A DNA stretch of 64,000 nt from Alphaproteobacteria bacterium (GTDB lineage Bacteria; Pseudomonadota; Alphaproteobacteria; UBA8366; Aestuariispiraceae), in the NCBI GenBank assembly GCA_033344895.1, contig JAWPMN010000001.1, positions 1,364,001 through 1,428,000 on the forward strand. Reading direction: 5' to 3'. The position numbers and the translations under genes are program-made. Below the pieces are notes generated by a model. It was not told the origin of the DNA. It worked only from the letters and a program-made list of their open reading frames with translations, and did not search any database. This document shows, piece after piece, positions 54,967 to 63,820 of this stretch (the first letter of the stretch is position 1; the number at the start of each line of letters is the position of its first letter).

Positions 54967-55497
54967 ATGCGCCCACTGATCATCGCCATAACGGGTTTCG
55001 CCGTTCTGATGCTGATCCAGGCCACCATCCTGCCCGGCAATTCTGCCCATTCCGAGACCAGTCTGCCCACGCCGTCCGGGCCGGTCGTCCTGTCTGTCAG
55101 CGGCAAGGTGACCCTGACCAATGCCGATGGCCGCGCGGATTTCGATATGGCAATGCTGCAGGCCCTGCCGCAGACAGAAATGCGCACCTTTACGGATTGG
55201 ACCGAGGGCGAACAGGTTTTTGTCGGGCCATCGATGAAAGATCTGCTGACCGGCGTGGGAGCCGAAGGCGACGTCATCAGCGCCTCCGCATTGAACGGAT
55301 ACGCGATCCAGATCCCGGTGACCGATCTGGAACGGCACAAACCCATCATTGCGATTTTGCGAAACGGCGAGCCGATGAGTGTGCGGGACAAAGGCCCGTT
55401 GTGGATCATCTATCCCAATGAAGATCAGGACACGCTGACGCCGAATCCCAACAACGACAAGTCGGTCTGGCAACTGCGCGGATTGGAGATACGCTAG
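54967..55497 (+). CDS. exported sulfite-oxidase-fold protein lacking the molybdenum cysteine
   Basis: 176 residues. An N-terminal signal or anchor is present (IIAITGFAVLMLIQATIL). The body follows the SUOX/Oxidored_molyb domain order: VLSVSGKVTLTNADGRADFD, TFTDWTEGEQVFVGPSMKDL, ALNGYAIQIPVTDLERHKPI and SVRDKGPLWIIYP. There is no cysteine anywhere in the protein, so the thiolate ligand of a molybdenum cofactor is absent and enzyme activity is doubtful. It lies 3 bases before a histidine kinase, so it is probably its periplasmic partner. GGAGGAG precedes the ATG. Confidence 0.78.
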   Translation: MRPLIIAITGFAVLMLIQATILPGNSAHSETSLPTPSGPVVLSVSGKVTLTNADGRADFDMAMLQALPQTEMRTFTDWTEGEQVFVGPSMKDLLTGVGAEGDVISASALNGYAIQIPVTDLERHKPIIAILRNGEPMSVRDKGPLWIIYPNEDQDTLTPNPNNDKSVWQLRGLEIR

Positions 55498-55500
55498 GAG

Positions 55501-56904
55501 ATGGTTCAGAGGGTGGGGCGCCTGTTTGGCGCATTCGAGGACTGGCGGCTGCGGATCGGCGTCTCCGTCGGTTTCGGGATCATGTTGCTGGTCCTGATCG
55601 CGGTACAGCAATTCACGACCGAGTCGGAGCGGCGGGCCTATGCCTATCTGACCCGGACCAATCACTGGATCGCCAGCGAGATGCAGCGCGAACTGCTGGG
55701 CTTCATCGTCGACCTGGACGGCTATGTTCTGGGCGAGGATGTCACGCGCGCCGACATGATCCTGAAATACGACCTGCTGTGGAGCCGCTTTCCGGTCTTC
55801 TTTACCGGACCGGAAGCCGCGACGGCGCGGAGCGTTCCCGGGGCCTATGAAACGGTCCAATCCCTGTTCCAGGCGGTGCGGTCGATCGAGGCCGATGTGG
55901 AGCAGCTGCGACCGGGCGATCTGGAAAGCCGGAACCGAATCGTCCGCGCGCTGACGCCCTATCGCCCGGCGCTGCACGAGATCACGCGGACGGTGGCGAT
56001 CGGTGACAAACGGGCGGAGCTGTTGGAAGAACTGCTGGAAATCGATTCCTTCCACTTCTATTCGACCCTGGCCATTTTCATGATGGGCGGGGCCGTCGTG
56101 ATGCTGCTGCTGTTCGAAGTCCGACGCAGTGAGAAGCGGGCGGACGGCGAACGGCGCGCCCGGGCCGCTGCTGAGGCGGCGAGCGAGGCCAAATCCCGCT
56201 TCCTGAGCAATATGAGCCATGAGTTGCGCACCCCGCTGAATGCCATAATCGGCTTCTCGGAGATCACCAGCGGAGAACTTTACGGCCCCGTCGGCTCCCC
56301 GAAATACCGGGAATGCGCGGAGAGCATCTCCAGCAGCGGTCGGCACCTGCTGACCATCATCGAGGACATTCTGGACATTGCCCGGATCGAGGCGGACGCC
56401 CTGGCCGTCAACCGCGAGCGCTTTGAGGCCGGCCAACTCCTACGGGAGTGTCTGATCATGTTCTCGGAAGAGGCGCGGCGAAAGAATATCAATATCCGGA
56501 CAAGCCTGCCCCGGCTGAAGAACGAAGTCTTTACCGACCGGCGCCTGCTGAAGCAGACCTGCATCAACCTGCTGTCGAACAGCCTGAAATTCACCCCGGC
56601 CGGCGGCGATGTCCTGATCGGCATGCGGGTCGAGGGCGAAACCGCCATCCTGTTCGTGGAAGACACCGGACCCGGCATTCCGAAGGACGAGATCGACGAT
56701 GTCGTCCGCCCGTTCTATCGGTCGGGAAAGAACGGACAGCAGAATCTGGGTGGAACCGGGCTGGGCCTGTCTCTGGTCAAGTCCTTCGCGGAGTTGCAGG
56801 GCGGCCGGCTTCAGATCGAAAGCGCCGTCGACAAGGGAACAAAGGTTCAGGTCGTCCTGCCGAAAGCGGTTCCCTCCGCCCGGGAAGATTCCGACCAGGT
56901 CTGA
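55501..56904 (+). CDS. membrane sensor histidine kinase
   Basis: 467 residues. A transmembrane helix near residues 20-37 (VSVGFGIMLLVLIAV), a periplasmic region of about 145 residues with no recognised domain, and a second helix near 188-205 form the sensor. HisKA has the phosphoacceptor H240 in FLSNMSHELRTPLNAIIGFS. The ATPase domain has the N box INLLSNSLKFTP (about 355-366), VEDTGPGI, and GGTGLGLSLVK. No response regulator is adjacent. It is translated 3 bases after the cysteine-less SUOX-fold gene. Confidence 0.92.
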   Translation: MVQRVGRLFGAFEDWRLRIGVSVGFGIMLLVLIAVQQFTTESERRAYAYLTRTNHWIASEMQRELLGFIVDLDGYVLGEDVTRADMILKYDLLWSRFPVFFTGPEAATARSVPGAYETVQSLFQAVRSIEADVEQLRPGDLESRNRIVRALTPYRPALHEITRTVAIGDKRAELLEELLEIDSFHFYSTLAIFMMGGAVVMLLLFEVRRSEKRADGERRARAAAEAASEAKSRFLSNMSHELRTPLNAIIGFSEITSGELYGPVGSPKYRECAESISSSGRHLLTIIEDILDIARIEADALAVNRERFEAGQLLRECLIMFSEEARRKNINIRTSLPRLKNEVFTDRRLLKQTCINLLSNSLKFTPAGGDVLIGMRVEGETAILFVEDTGPGIPKDEIDDVVRPFYRSGKNGQQNLGGTGLGLSLVKSFAELQGGRLQIESAVDKGTKVQVVLPKAVPSAREDSDQV

Positions 56905-56907
56905 CCG

Positions 56908-57786
56908 CTATTCGGCTGCCTCAGCGACCGGATCGATGCGGTCGCGGGTATAGTCCGCCACGGCACGGATCAGTTCCGTCAGCGTATGACGCAGGGTATC
57001 GAAGCCGCGCCCCGGCTTGATCGTCTGTTCATCCAGATAGAGCGCCCGGTTGATCTCGATCTGAAGACTGTGCCGGCCTTCGGTGGGCGCGGCATAGGCA
57101 CGGACCAGTTCGGCCCCGCGATAGGGGTCGTTCAGGCGCACGGAATAGCCCATCGCCTCCAGCGTATCGCGCACGAAGACGGTGAAGTCGCGACCACAGG
57201 TCGTACCGTCCCGGTCGCCCAGAACGAAATCCGCCCGCATGCCGGCGCGGCCCGGAATATACGGGCTGCTCGTCGACGGCATGGAATGACAGTTCAGATG
57301 CCAGACCTGCCCATGGGTGATGTGCAGGCGTCGGATCTCCGTCTCCAGCGTCTCATGATAGGGCAGCCAGTATTCGTTGATCCGGCGGCGCACCGCGTCC
57401 ACCGGCAGCTTGCCGGGATACAATGGCCGGTCGGGTGGATAAGTCTTCCAGACCAGCCCGTGACCCAGGCGCGACTTCTCCGAAGGGCGGATCGTCTCCG
57501 GCCAGGGGCTCAACAGCATGGCGGGGTCGAGGTCGGTCGCGGCCCGGTTCGCGTCGATATAGGTCCGCGGAAAGCGCGCGTTCAGCAGCGTCGCACCAAA
57601 ATCCGGCGCCCGCTCGAACAGACTGTCGACATAGGCGTCTTCCACGCGGCGCAGATCGTGGCGCCCGACCAGCGGCTGGAAATCTTCCGGATAGTCCCGG
57701 CCGGAATGCGGCGAATCCAGAATCAGCGGCACGCCCTCCGATTCCGGAAGCGTCAGATCGAGTACGCCTGGAACTTCATACCGCAT
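56908..57786 (-). CDS. N-formylglutamate amidohydrolase family protein
   Basis: 292 residues. Conserved motifs are LILDSPHSGRDYPEDF, ARFPRTYIDANR, HITHGQVWHLNCHSMPS and SLQIEINRALYLDEQT, typical of the family, which hydrolyses N-formylglutamate to glutamate and formate at the end of one histidine-degradation route. Close relatives act on other N-acylated amino acids. No other hut gene is present, so function beyond family is uncertain. The start at 57786 follows AGAGGAATT; an upstream start at 57864 is in frame. Convergent with the histidine kinase. Confidence 0.85.
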   Translation of the reverse strand: MRYEVPGVLDLTLPESEGVPLILDSPHSGRDYPEDFQPLVGRHDLRRVEDAYVDSLFERAPDFGATLLNARFPRTYIDANRAATDLDPAMLLSPWPETIRPSEKSRLGHGLVWKTYPPDRPLYPGKLPVDAVRRRINEYWLPYHETLETEIRRLHITHGQVWHLNCHSMPSTSSPYIPGRAGMRADFVLGDRDGTTCGRDFTVFVRDTLEAMGYSVRLNDPYRGAELVRAYAAPTEGRHSLQIEINRALYLDEQTIKPGRGFDTLRHTLTELIRAVADYTRDRIDPVAEAAE

Positions 57787-57977
57787 GCCTGTCGGGAATT
57801 CCTCTGGAAGCGTTTCTGTAACAATCCTGCCCGATGGAGATAGCAACGCAACGCCCAGAATCAAAGCGCCTTGTGGTCGCGGCCGGGATTTTCGACCGCA
57901 CGCGCCATGGACAGGGCCGCGGCGCGCTGTCTATAGTCCGCGCCGACAGGAACCATTCGCTCAGCGGGGACTAAGAC

Positions 57978-58445
57978 ATGGCCGGTAACATCGACGCGCG
58001 CTTGCAGGAACTGGGACTGGACCTTCCCGACCCGCCGAAGGCCGCAGGCGCCTATGTCGGCTATGTCCGGACCGGCAACCAACTGTTCGTGGCCGGGCAG
58101 ATCCCGCTGTGGAACGGCGAATTGCGTCATGTCGGCAAGGTCGGGGTCGACCTGACCGTCGAGCAGGCTCAGGAAGCCGCGCGGGTCTGTGCCCTGAACA
58201 TCATCGCCCAGGCGAAGGACGCGCTGGACGGCGATCTGGACCGGGTCGTGCGGGTCGTGAAGCTGGGCGGATTCGTGAACTGCCCGCCTGATTTCACCCA
58301 GCATCCCCAGGTCATCAATGGCGCATCGAACCTGATCGGCGACATCTTCGGGGAAAAGGGCGCCCATGCCCGATTCGCCATGGGCGCCGGATCGCTGCCG
58401 ATGAATGTCGCGGTGGAAATCGATGCGGTGATCGAGGTCGATTAG
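57978..58445 (+). CDS. RidA-family imine/enamine deaminase
   Basis: 155 residues, of the longer RidA subgroup (YjgF/YER057c/UK114). It reads QELGLDLPDPPKAAGAYVGY and LFVAGQIPLWNGELRHVGKV, followed by INGASNLIGDIFGEKGAHAR. RidA proteins hydrolyse reactive 2-aminoacrylate-type imines; the arginine near the C-terminus (GAHARFAMG) is in place of the classical active-site Arg. It is divergent from the amidohydrolase and convergent with soxG, so it may serve amine catabolism. Confidence 0.92.
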   Translation: MAGNIDARLQELGLDLPDPPKAAGAYVGYVRTGNQLFVAGQIPLWNGELRHVGKVGVDLTVEQAQEAARVCALNIIAQAKDALDGDLDRVVRVVKLGGFVNCPPDFTQHPQVINGASNLIGDIFGEKGAHARFAMGAGSLPMNVAVEIDAVIEVD

Positions 58446-58466
58446 ACCGTTCGCCCGAACCGCATC

Positions 58467-59075
58467 CTAGGCCGGGTCGGTGATCCGCAGGCCGTATTCC
58501 AGGCTGGCGTCAACCAGCCAGTGATGCAGATCCGGTGCGAAGGAGCGGGCGCAGAAGATGTCGGCGCCCGTCGCGCCGCGCCCGAACACCGTCACCGTGA
58601 AATGGCCCAGCATCGTCCCGACGCAATCGCCGTCCCCGAAAGCGTCAAAGTCGATTGTCGATCCCTTTGCCAGGACACTGCGCAGCGCCGGCCCCTCCAG
58701 GCGCCAGCAGACCCTGGAATGTCCCTGATCCGTGATCGCCGCCCAGTCCGTCGGAATCGATCTGCCAATCGCGGCGTGCAGATCGCGCGTCTCCTTCTCG
58801 ACCACCAGCCAGCGCCGGGGTCCGACCCACAGGATCGCACGCTGACCTACCTCAACGCCGCGCAGGGCCTCCGGCGGGGTGATGTCGAAATCCTGACGCA
58901 GCGCATGCTGAACTTCGCCCTGCCTCTCGGCCCAGGCATCGATGTGAACGATGGCCAGTCCCCGCCGTTCCGTCATGACGATGCCGGGCGCGTCGTCGGC
59001 GACCCACCCGAAATCCCCGGACTGATAATGCCCTTCAAGGGCGGAGCGGCGCGGCGGCGTTTGAATGTCAGCCAT
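58467..59075 (-). CDS. soxG: sarcosine oxidase subunit gamma
   Basis: 202 residues. It reads RRSALEGHYQSGDFGWVADD, then GQRAILWVGPRRWLVVEKET, RVCWRLEGPALRSVLAKGST and CARSFAPDLHHWLVDASLEY. It is a small accessory subunit with a GcvT-like fold. The ATG lies within the last codons of soxA, an 8-base overlap. It ends convergently with ridA. It completes the heterotetramer with SoxB, SoxD and SoxA. Confidence 0.9.
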   Translation of the reverse strand: MADIQTPPRRSALEGHYQSGDFGWVADDAPGIVMTERRGLAIVHIDAWAERQGEVQHALRQDFDITPPEALRGVEVGQRAILWVGPRRWLVVEKETRDLHAAIGRSIPTDWAAITDQGHSRVCWRLEGPALRSVLAKGSTIDFDAFGDGDCVGTMLGHFTVTVFGRGATGADIFCARSFAPDLHHWLVDASLEYGLRITDPA

Positions 59076-62000
59076 GGAGGCGCTTCCCTTCCGGATCAAC
59101 GAAATGCGGACTGCGTACCGTTGCGGGGACATAGAGGTTCTTGAGCGGATAGGCGACCAGCACCGTATCGCCTTCCCGCGTCAGCCCCCCCTCCAGCAGG
59201 CCGAGCGCGATCGGCGTATCCAGTTCCGGGCTGAAACCGTTGGAGCTGACATTGCCGATCATCTTCACCGGGCGGGGCTTGTCGCGGTCGGCAACCTCGA
59301 TGATCTGGGCGCCGTTGGGCAGGGAGGACCGGCCATCGACCGGAACCAGACCGACCAGTTTCTTGCGGTCCGGGCCGGTCAGGCCGGGGCGCTGTGCCAG
59401 GGCCTTTCCGATGAAATCCTTCCTGGTCGACATCATTTTGCCCAGGCCCAGATCGTCGGCGGTGGTGCGTCCGTCCAGTTCGGCGCCGGCGACGTGGCCC
59501 TTCTCGATGCGCATATTGCCCAGCGCCTCCAGCCCATAGGGTACGATGCCGAATTCCTTGCCTGCCTCCATCAGCGTTTCCCAGACCAGGCGGCCATAGT
59601 CACTCGGCACGTTGATCTCATAGGCCAGTTCCCCGGAAAAGCTGATCCGGAACAGGCGCGCCGGGATGTCGTCCGTGACCGCCTTGCAGGATGCGCAGGC
59701 CATGAAGGGGAAGGCCGCATCGGACAGATCGATATCGACGATACGCTGCATCAGCGCCCGGCTGTTCGGCCCCGCCAGCGCGATGGCCGCATATTGTTCG
59801 GTGACGCTGACCACCTTCACCCGCAGATCCGGCCAGACGGCCTGAAGATAGAATTCCAGCTTGGCCATGACGGTGACGGCATTGGCCGTGGTCGTGGTCA
59901 TGACATAGTGGTTCTCGCCCAGCCGCGACGTCGTGCCGTCGTCCTGAACCAGCCCGTCCTCACGCAGCATCAGGCCGTAGCGCGCCTTGCCGACCGGCAG
60001 CTTCGCGAAGCCGTTCGTGTAGATCCGGTTCAGGAGTTCCCCGGCGTCCGGGCCCTGGATGTCGATCTTGCCCAGGGTCGTGACATCGCAGATCCCGACG
60101 GAACTGCGGGTCTGCCGGGTTTCGCGGATATAGGCCTGACGCAGGGTTTCGCCCGGCGCCTCCGGATAGTATCGCGGCCGGTCCCAGAGACCCGCCGGAA
60201 CCCATTCGCAACCGCGTTCCTGATGCCAGTCATGCATCGGCGAGCGCCGGCGGGGCTTGTAGTGTTGACCGCGTTCCGTGCCGCCCATCGCCCCGATGGC
60301 GATCGGGGTATAGGGCGGGCGGAAGGTCGTCGTACCGACCGCCGGGATCGGCTCACCGCGCAGTTTCGCCATGATCGCCAGCCCGGTGACGTTCGACGTC
60401 TTGCCCTGATCGGTCCCCATGCCCAGCGTCGTATAGCGCTTCAGATGCTCGACCGAGACATAGCCTTCGCGATGGGCCAGCCGGACATCATCGGCGCTGA
60501 CATCGTCCTGATGATCGACGAACTTCTTCGGATGACCCGTCAACGGATCCGGCGCCTCCCAAAGCGGTTCCGGGGGGGCCGGGGTTTCGGCCTCGACCCG
60601 GGGCAGGTCGATCGCACGATCCAGGGAATGTCCCGTCAGCGCCGCGGCCTGGGTGCCGCGCGCGAGGCCGTCGGACAGCACCGACGCCAGGCTGAACCGG
60701 CCCGCCGCGGACCCGGCAGAGGATTCCGGCCGTTTCGGCGCGCCCGGTAGGAAACAGTTCAGCTTCCCGTTCCAGATCGGTTTCGCCCCGGTCTGGCTGG
60801 AGAGATGCACATTCGGTTGCCAGCCGCCGGAAATCGCCAGCAGGTCGCAATCCAGTCGCCGCGCGGGTCCGCCCTCGACCGGGGCGACATCCACGGCCTG
60901 CAGCCCGAAATGGCCATGGGTGTTCACCACCGCCTGACCGGTCAGGATCGCGACACCCTTGCCCCGCGCCCGATCGATCAGGGCGGAACGCGGGTCCCGG
61001 CGCGCGTCGACGACGGCAACCACACCGCCCCCGGTATTCAGCACGTCCAGCGCCGTTCGGTAGGCATCGTCATTGTTGGTGAAGATCACGGCACGCCGGC
61101 CCGGCAGCACCCCGAATTCGTTGATATAGGCACGCACCGCACCGGCCAGCATGACGCCCGGCCGGTCATTGTTGCCAAAAACCAGCGGCTGTTCGGTCGC
61201 GCCCGTGGCCAGGATCACCTGCTTTGCCCGGAACCGCCACCAGCGCTGACGCGGCAGATGCGCCGGCGGCACCGACAGATGATCCGACACCCGCTCCACC
61301 GCACCGATCAGATTGCCGTCGTAATAGCCGAAAGCGGTGGTCCGCGTCAGAAGCCTGACATTGGGGAGCGCCGCCAACCTGGCAACGGTCCGTGCCACCC
61401 ATTCCCCCGCCGGTTCGTCACCAATCCTGTAGGCATCCTGATTCAGCCGCCCGCCGAAACGCGATGTTTCATCGACCAGGATCACCCGGGCCCCCGTTTC
61501 CGCCGCGGCCAGCGCGGCGCTGAGCCCCGCCGGACCGCCGCCGACCACCAGAACGTCGCAATGGGCGTGCATGCGGTCGTAACGATCGGGATCCGCTTCG
61601 CCCGATGCCCGGCCCATCCCGGCCGATTTGCGAATGATCCTTTCAAAGAACATCCACAGCTTCGTATTGGCGAAGGGGCCCATGAAGGTCTTGTAGTAGA
61701 AGCCCGCCGGAATGAACCGGGCGATCATCTGATTCAGGGCCTGAATGTCGTATTTCAGACTGGGTGCGCGGTTCTGACTTTCCGCGACCAGCCCGTCATA
61801 GAGTTCCGCTACCGTCGCACGGGTGTTCGGTTCCCTCCGGGCGCCCTCCCGCAGGGCGACCAGGGCATTCGGCTCCTCCACGCCGGCGGAAAAGATGCCG
61901 CGCGGACGGTGGTACTTGAAGCTGCGGGCCACCAGCTTGACCCCGTTTGCCAACAGGGCCGATGCCAGGGTGTCGCCCTTGTATCCGGTGTATTCCCGGC

Positions 62001-62079
62001 CATCGAAGGTGAAGCGCATCGGCTCCCTTCGCTCGATACGCCCGAACCCGTCGAGGCGGTTGGGTTGTTCGCTGCCCAT
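59068..62079 (-). CDS. soxA: sarcosine oxidase subunit alpha
   Basis: 1003 residues. N-terminal 2Fe-2S-like ferredoxin fold, then an FAD/NAD domain (VLVVGGGPAGLSAALAAAE), and a C-terminal GcvT-like tetrahydrofolate domain (NRIYTNGFAKLPVGKARYGL, then SGELAYEINVPSDYG). It oxidises sarcosine to glycine with THF as methyl-derived C1 acceptor, giving 5,10-methylene-THF and H2O2. The ATG at 62079 shares its A with the soxD stop (TGATG). Cytosolic. Part of soxBDAG. Confidence 0.96.
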   Translation of the reverse strand: MGSEQPNRLDGFGRIERREPMRFTFDGREYTGYKGDTLASALLANGVKLVARSFKYHRPRGIFSAGVEEPNALVALREGARREPNTRATVAELYDGLVAESQNRAPSLKYDIQALNQMIARFIPAGFYYKTFMGPFANTKLWMFFERIIRKSAGMGRASGEADPDRYDRMHAHCDVLVVGGGPAGLSAALAAAETGARVILVDETSRFGGRLNQDAYRIGDEPAGEWVARTVARLAALPNVRLLTRTTAFGYYDGNLIGAVERVSDHLSVPPAHLPRQRWWRFRAKQVILATGATEQPLVFGNNDRPGVMLAGAVRAYINEFGVLPGRRAVIFTNNDDAYRTALDVLNTGGGVVAVVDARRDPRSALIDRARGKGVAILTGQAVVNTHGHFGLQAVDVAPVEGGPARRLDCDLLAISGGWQPNVHLSSQTGAKPIWNGKLNCFLPGAPKRPESSAGSAAGRFSLASVLSDGLARGTQAAALTGHSLDRAIDLPRVEAETPAPPEPLWEAPDPLTGHPKKFVDHQDDVSADDVRLAHREGYVSVEHLKRYTTLGMGTDQGKTSNVTGLAIMAKLRGEPIPAVGTTTFRPPYTPIAIGAMGGTERGQHYKPRRRSPMHDWHQERGCEWVPAGLWDRPRYYPEAPGETLRQAYIRETRQTRSSVGICDVTTLGKIDIQGPDAGELLNRIYTNGFAKLPVGKARYGLMLREDGLVQDDGTTSRLGENHYVMTTTTANAVTVMAKLEFYLQAVWPDLRVKVVSVTEQYAAIALAGPNSRALMQRIVDIDLSDAAFPFMACASCKAVTDDIPARLFRISFSGELAYEINVPSDYGRLVWETLMEAGKEFGIVPYGLEALGNMRIEKGHVAGAELDGRTTADDLGLGKMMSTRKDFIGKALAQRPGLTGPDRKKLVGLVPVDGRSSLPNGAQIIEVADRDKPRPVKMIGNVSSNGFSPELDTPIALGLLEGGLTREGDTVLVAYPLKNLYVPATVRSPHFVDPEGKRLHG

Positions 62080-62381
62080 CACGCGCCCTCCCCGCCGGCT
62101 TCGTCAGATCCGGTTTCATCGGGCATCGGCCCGGCCGCCGGCCCGCAGGCCAGGATTTCATGGGTCAGCGTATTCCGCTCGACGCGGATCCACCGCCGGC
62201 AACCAGCGACGTGATGCCAGTATTCGACATGCGGACCGCGCGGGTTATCACGCTGGTAGACGGCGTCGAACCAGGCGTCCTGGCCAACGGTGATGTCCGG
62301 CACGGCGACACTGGCATCGCCGCCATAGCTGAACTCGACGACATCGCGTTCGCCGCAATGGGGGCAGGTGAAGCGGAACAT
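62079..62381 (-). CDS. soxD: sarcosine oxidase subunit delta
   Basis: 100 residues. A zinc site is evident: FRFTCPHCGERDVVEFSYGG (C6, C9) with later WHHVAGCRRW (H and C). Delta subunits stabilise the heterotetramer. The ATG is preceded by AAGGAGGACGGACGG. It lies 14 bases after soxB and shares one base with soxA. Confidence 0.95.
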   Translation of the reverse strand: MFRFTCPHCGERDVVEFSYGGDASVAVPDITVGQDAWFDAVYQRDNPRGPHVEYWHHVAGCRRWIRVERNTLTHEILACGPAAGPMPDETGSDEAGGEGA

Positions 62382-62395
62382 TCCGTCCGTCCTCC

Positions 62396-63652
62396 TTAAT
62401 GGTGGCCCGGGATCGGCCCGGCCCCGCGCTCGTCGACCATCCGACCGTCACGGAAACGCGCCAGATCGAGATCGCGGTTGATCCAGTGGGGTTCGTCATG
62501 GGCGATGGTATGGGCAAAGACCCATCCGGAACCCGGCGTCGCCTTGAACCCTCCATAGCACCAGCCGCCGTTGAGATAGAGGCCCTTCACCGGTGTCTTG
62601 CCGATGATCGGGCTGCCATCCATCGACATGTCCATCACCCCGGCCCAATGGCGCAGCATCCGGATTCGCCCGATGGACGGCATCAGGGCCATCCCTTCCT
62701 CTCCCAGATGTTCGACCAGCGGCAGGTTGCCGCGCTGCGCATAGGAATTGTAGCCGTCCAGGTCGCCACCGAAGACCAGCCCCCCCTTGTCGGACTGACT
62801 GATGTAGAAATGTCCGGCGCCGAAGGTGACCACCCCGTCGATGAAAGGTTTCAGGGGCTCGGACACGAAGGCCTGCAGCAGATGGCTTTCGATCGGCAGC
62901 GTCAGCCCGGCCAGCGCCGCGACCTGACTGGTATGTCCGGCAACCGCCATGCCGATCTTTTCCGCCTTGATCGGTCCGCGCGTCGTCTGAACCCCCTTCA
63001 CCGCACCGCCCTGGATGTCGAAACCGGTCACCTCGCAGTTCTGGATGATATCGACACCCAGGCTGTCGGCGGCCCGTGCAAACCCCCAGGCGACCGCGTC
63101 GTGGCGCGCCGTGCCCCCGCGCGGCTGCAGCAGGCCACCGACAATGGGAAAACGCGCATTGTCGGAAAAATCCAGCACCGGCGCGTAGCGACGAACCTGC
63201 TCGCGGTCCAGCAATTCGGCATCGATCCCGTTCAGCCGCATCGCATTGCCGCGCCGCGCATAGGCATCCATCTGCGCGTCGCTATGGGCCAGGTTCAGGA
63301 CCCCGCGCTGCGAGAACATTACGTTGTAGTTCAGATCGACCGACAGGCCTTCCCACAGTTTCAGCGAATGCTCATAGAAATGGGCGTTCGCCTCCAGCAT
63401 GTAGTTGGACCGCACAATGGTCGTGTTGCGGCCCGTATTGCCGCCGCCCAGCCAGCCCTTCTCCAGCACGGCGATGTTGGTCATGCCATGCAGTTTGGCC
63501 AGATAGTAGGCGGTCGCCAGGCCATGGCCGCCCCCGCCGATGATGATCGCGTCATATTCGGGCTTCGGCTCCGGGTCACGCCATGCGCGCACCCAATGCT
63601 TCTGCCCGGTCAGTCCGCCCTTGAGGACACTGAAAACGGAATACCGGGACAT
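62396..63652 (-). CDS. soxB: sarcosine oxidase subunit beta
   Basis: 418 residues. The FAD domain starts YDAIIIGGGGHGLATAYYLA, followed by EKGWLGGGNTGRNTTIVRSN and later SFGAGHFYISQSDKG-type sequence (VTFGAGHFYISQSDKGGL). It binds FAD and covalent FMN at the active site for sarcosine oxidation. The start at 63652 gives the normal length; an extension to 63763 is in frame but lacks a ribosome site. First gene of the soxBDAG operon, read leftward. Confidence 0.95.
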   Translation of the reverse strand: MSRYSVFSVLKGGLTGQKHWVRAWRDPEPKPEYDAIIIGGGGHGLATAYYLAKLHGMTNIAVLEKGWLGGGNTGRNTTIVRSNYMLEANAHFYEHSLKLWEGLSVDLNYNVMFSQRGVLNLAHSDAQMDAYARRGNAMRLNGIDAELLDREQVRRYAPVLDFSDNARFPIVGGLLQPRGGTARHDAVAWGFARAADSLGVDIIQNCEVTGFDIQGGAVKGVQTTRGPIKAEKIGMAVAGHTSQVAALAGLTLPIESHLLQAFVSEPLKPFIDGVVTFGAGHFYISQSDKGGLVFGGDLDGYNSYAQRGNLPLVEHLGEEGMALMPSIGRIRMLRHWAGVMDMSMDGSPIIGKTPVKGLYLNGGWCYGGFKATPGSGWVFAHTIAHDEPHWINRDLDLARFRDGRMVDERGAGPIPGHH

Positions 63653-63820
63653 GGCGAGTTCAATCACTCCTGAAACGGCGGCAGGGCTGAAGTCGCGGAT
63701 ACCCCAAGACTTAGACCAGCGCGAATGCAGGCTATCTAAATCGAATCGCGCGGCAAGCGACACGTTGGAATCCGTCCCGGATCATTCAAATCTCGCCATC
63801 TTTGGCCTGGAACCGACAGA

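Noticed and set aside
59065-60750. Long plus-strand ORFs antisense to soxA
   Set aside because: Shadows of the soxA coding strand; no domain motifs.
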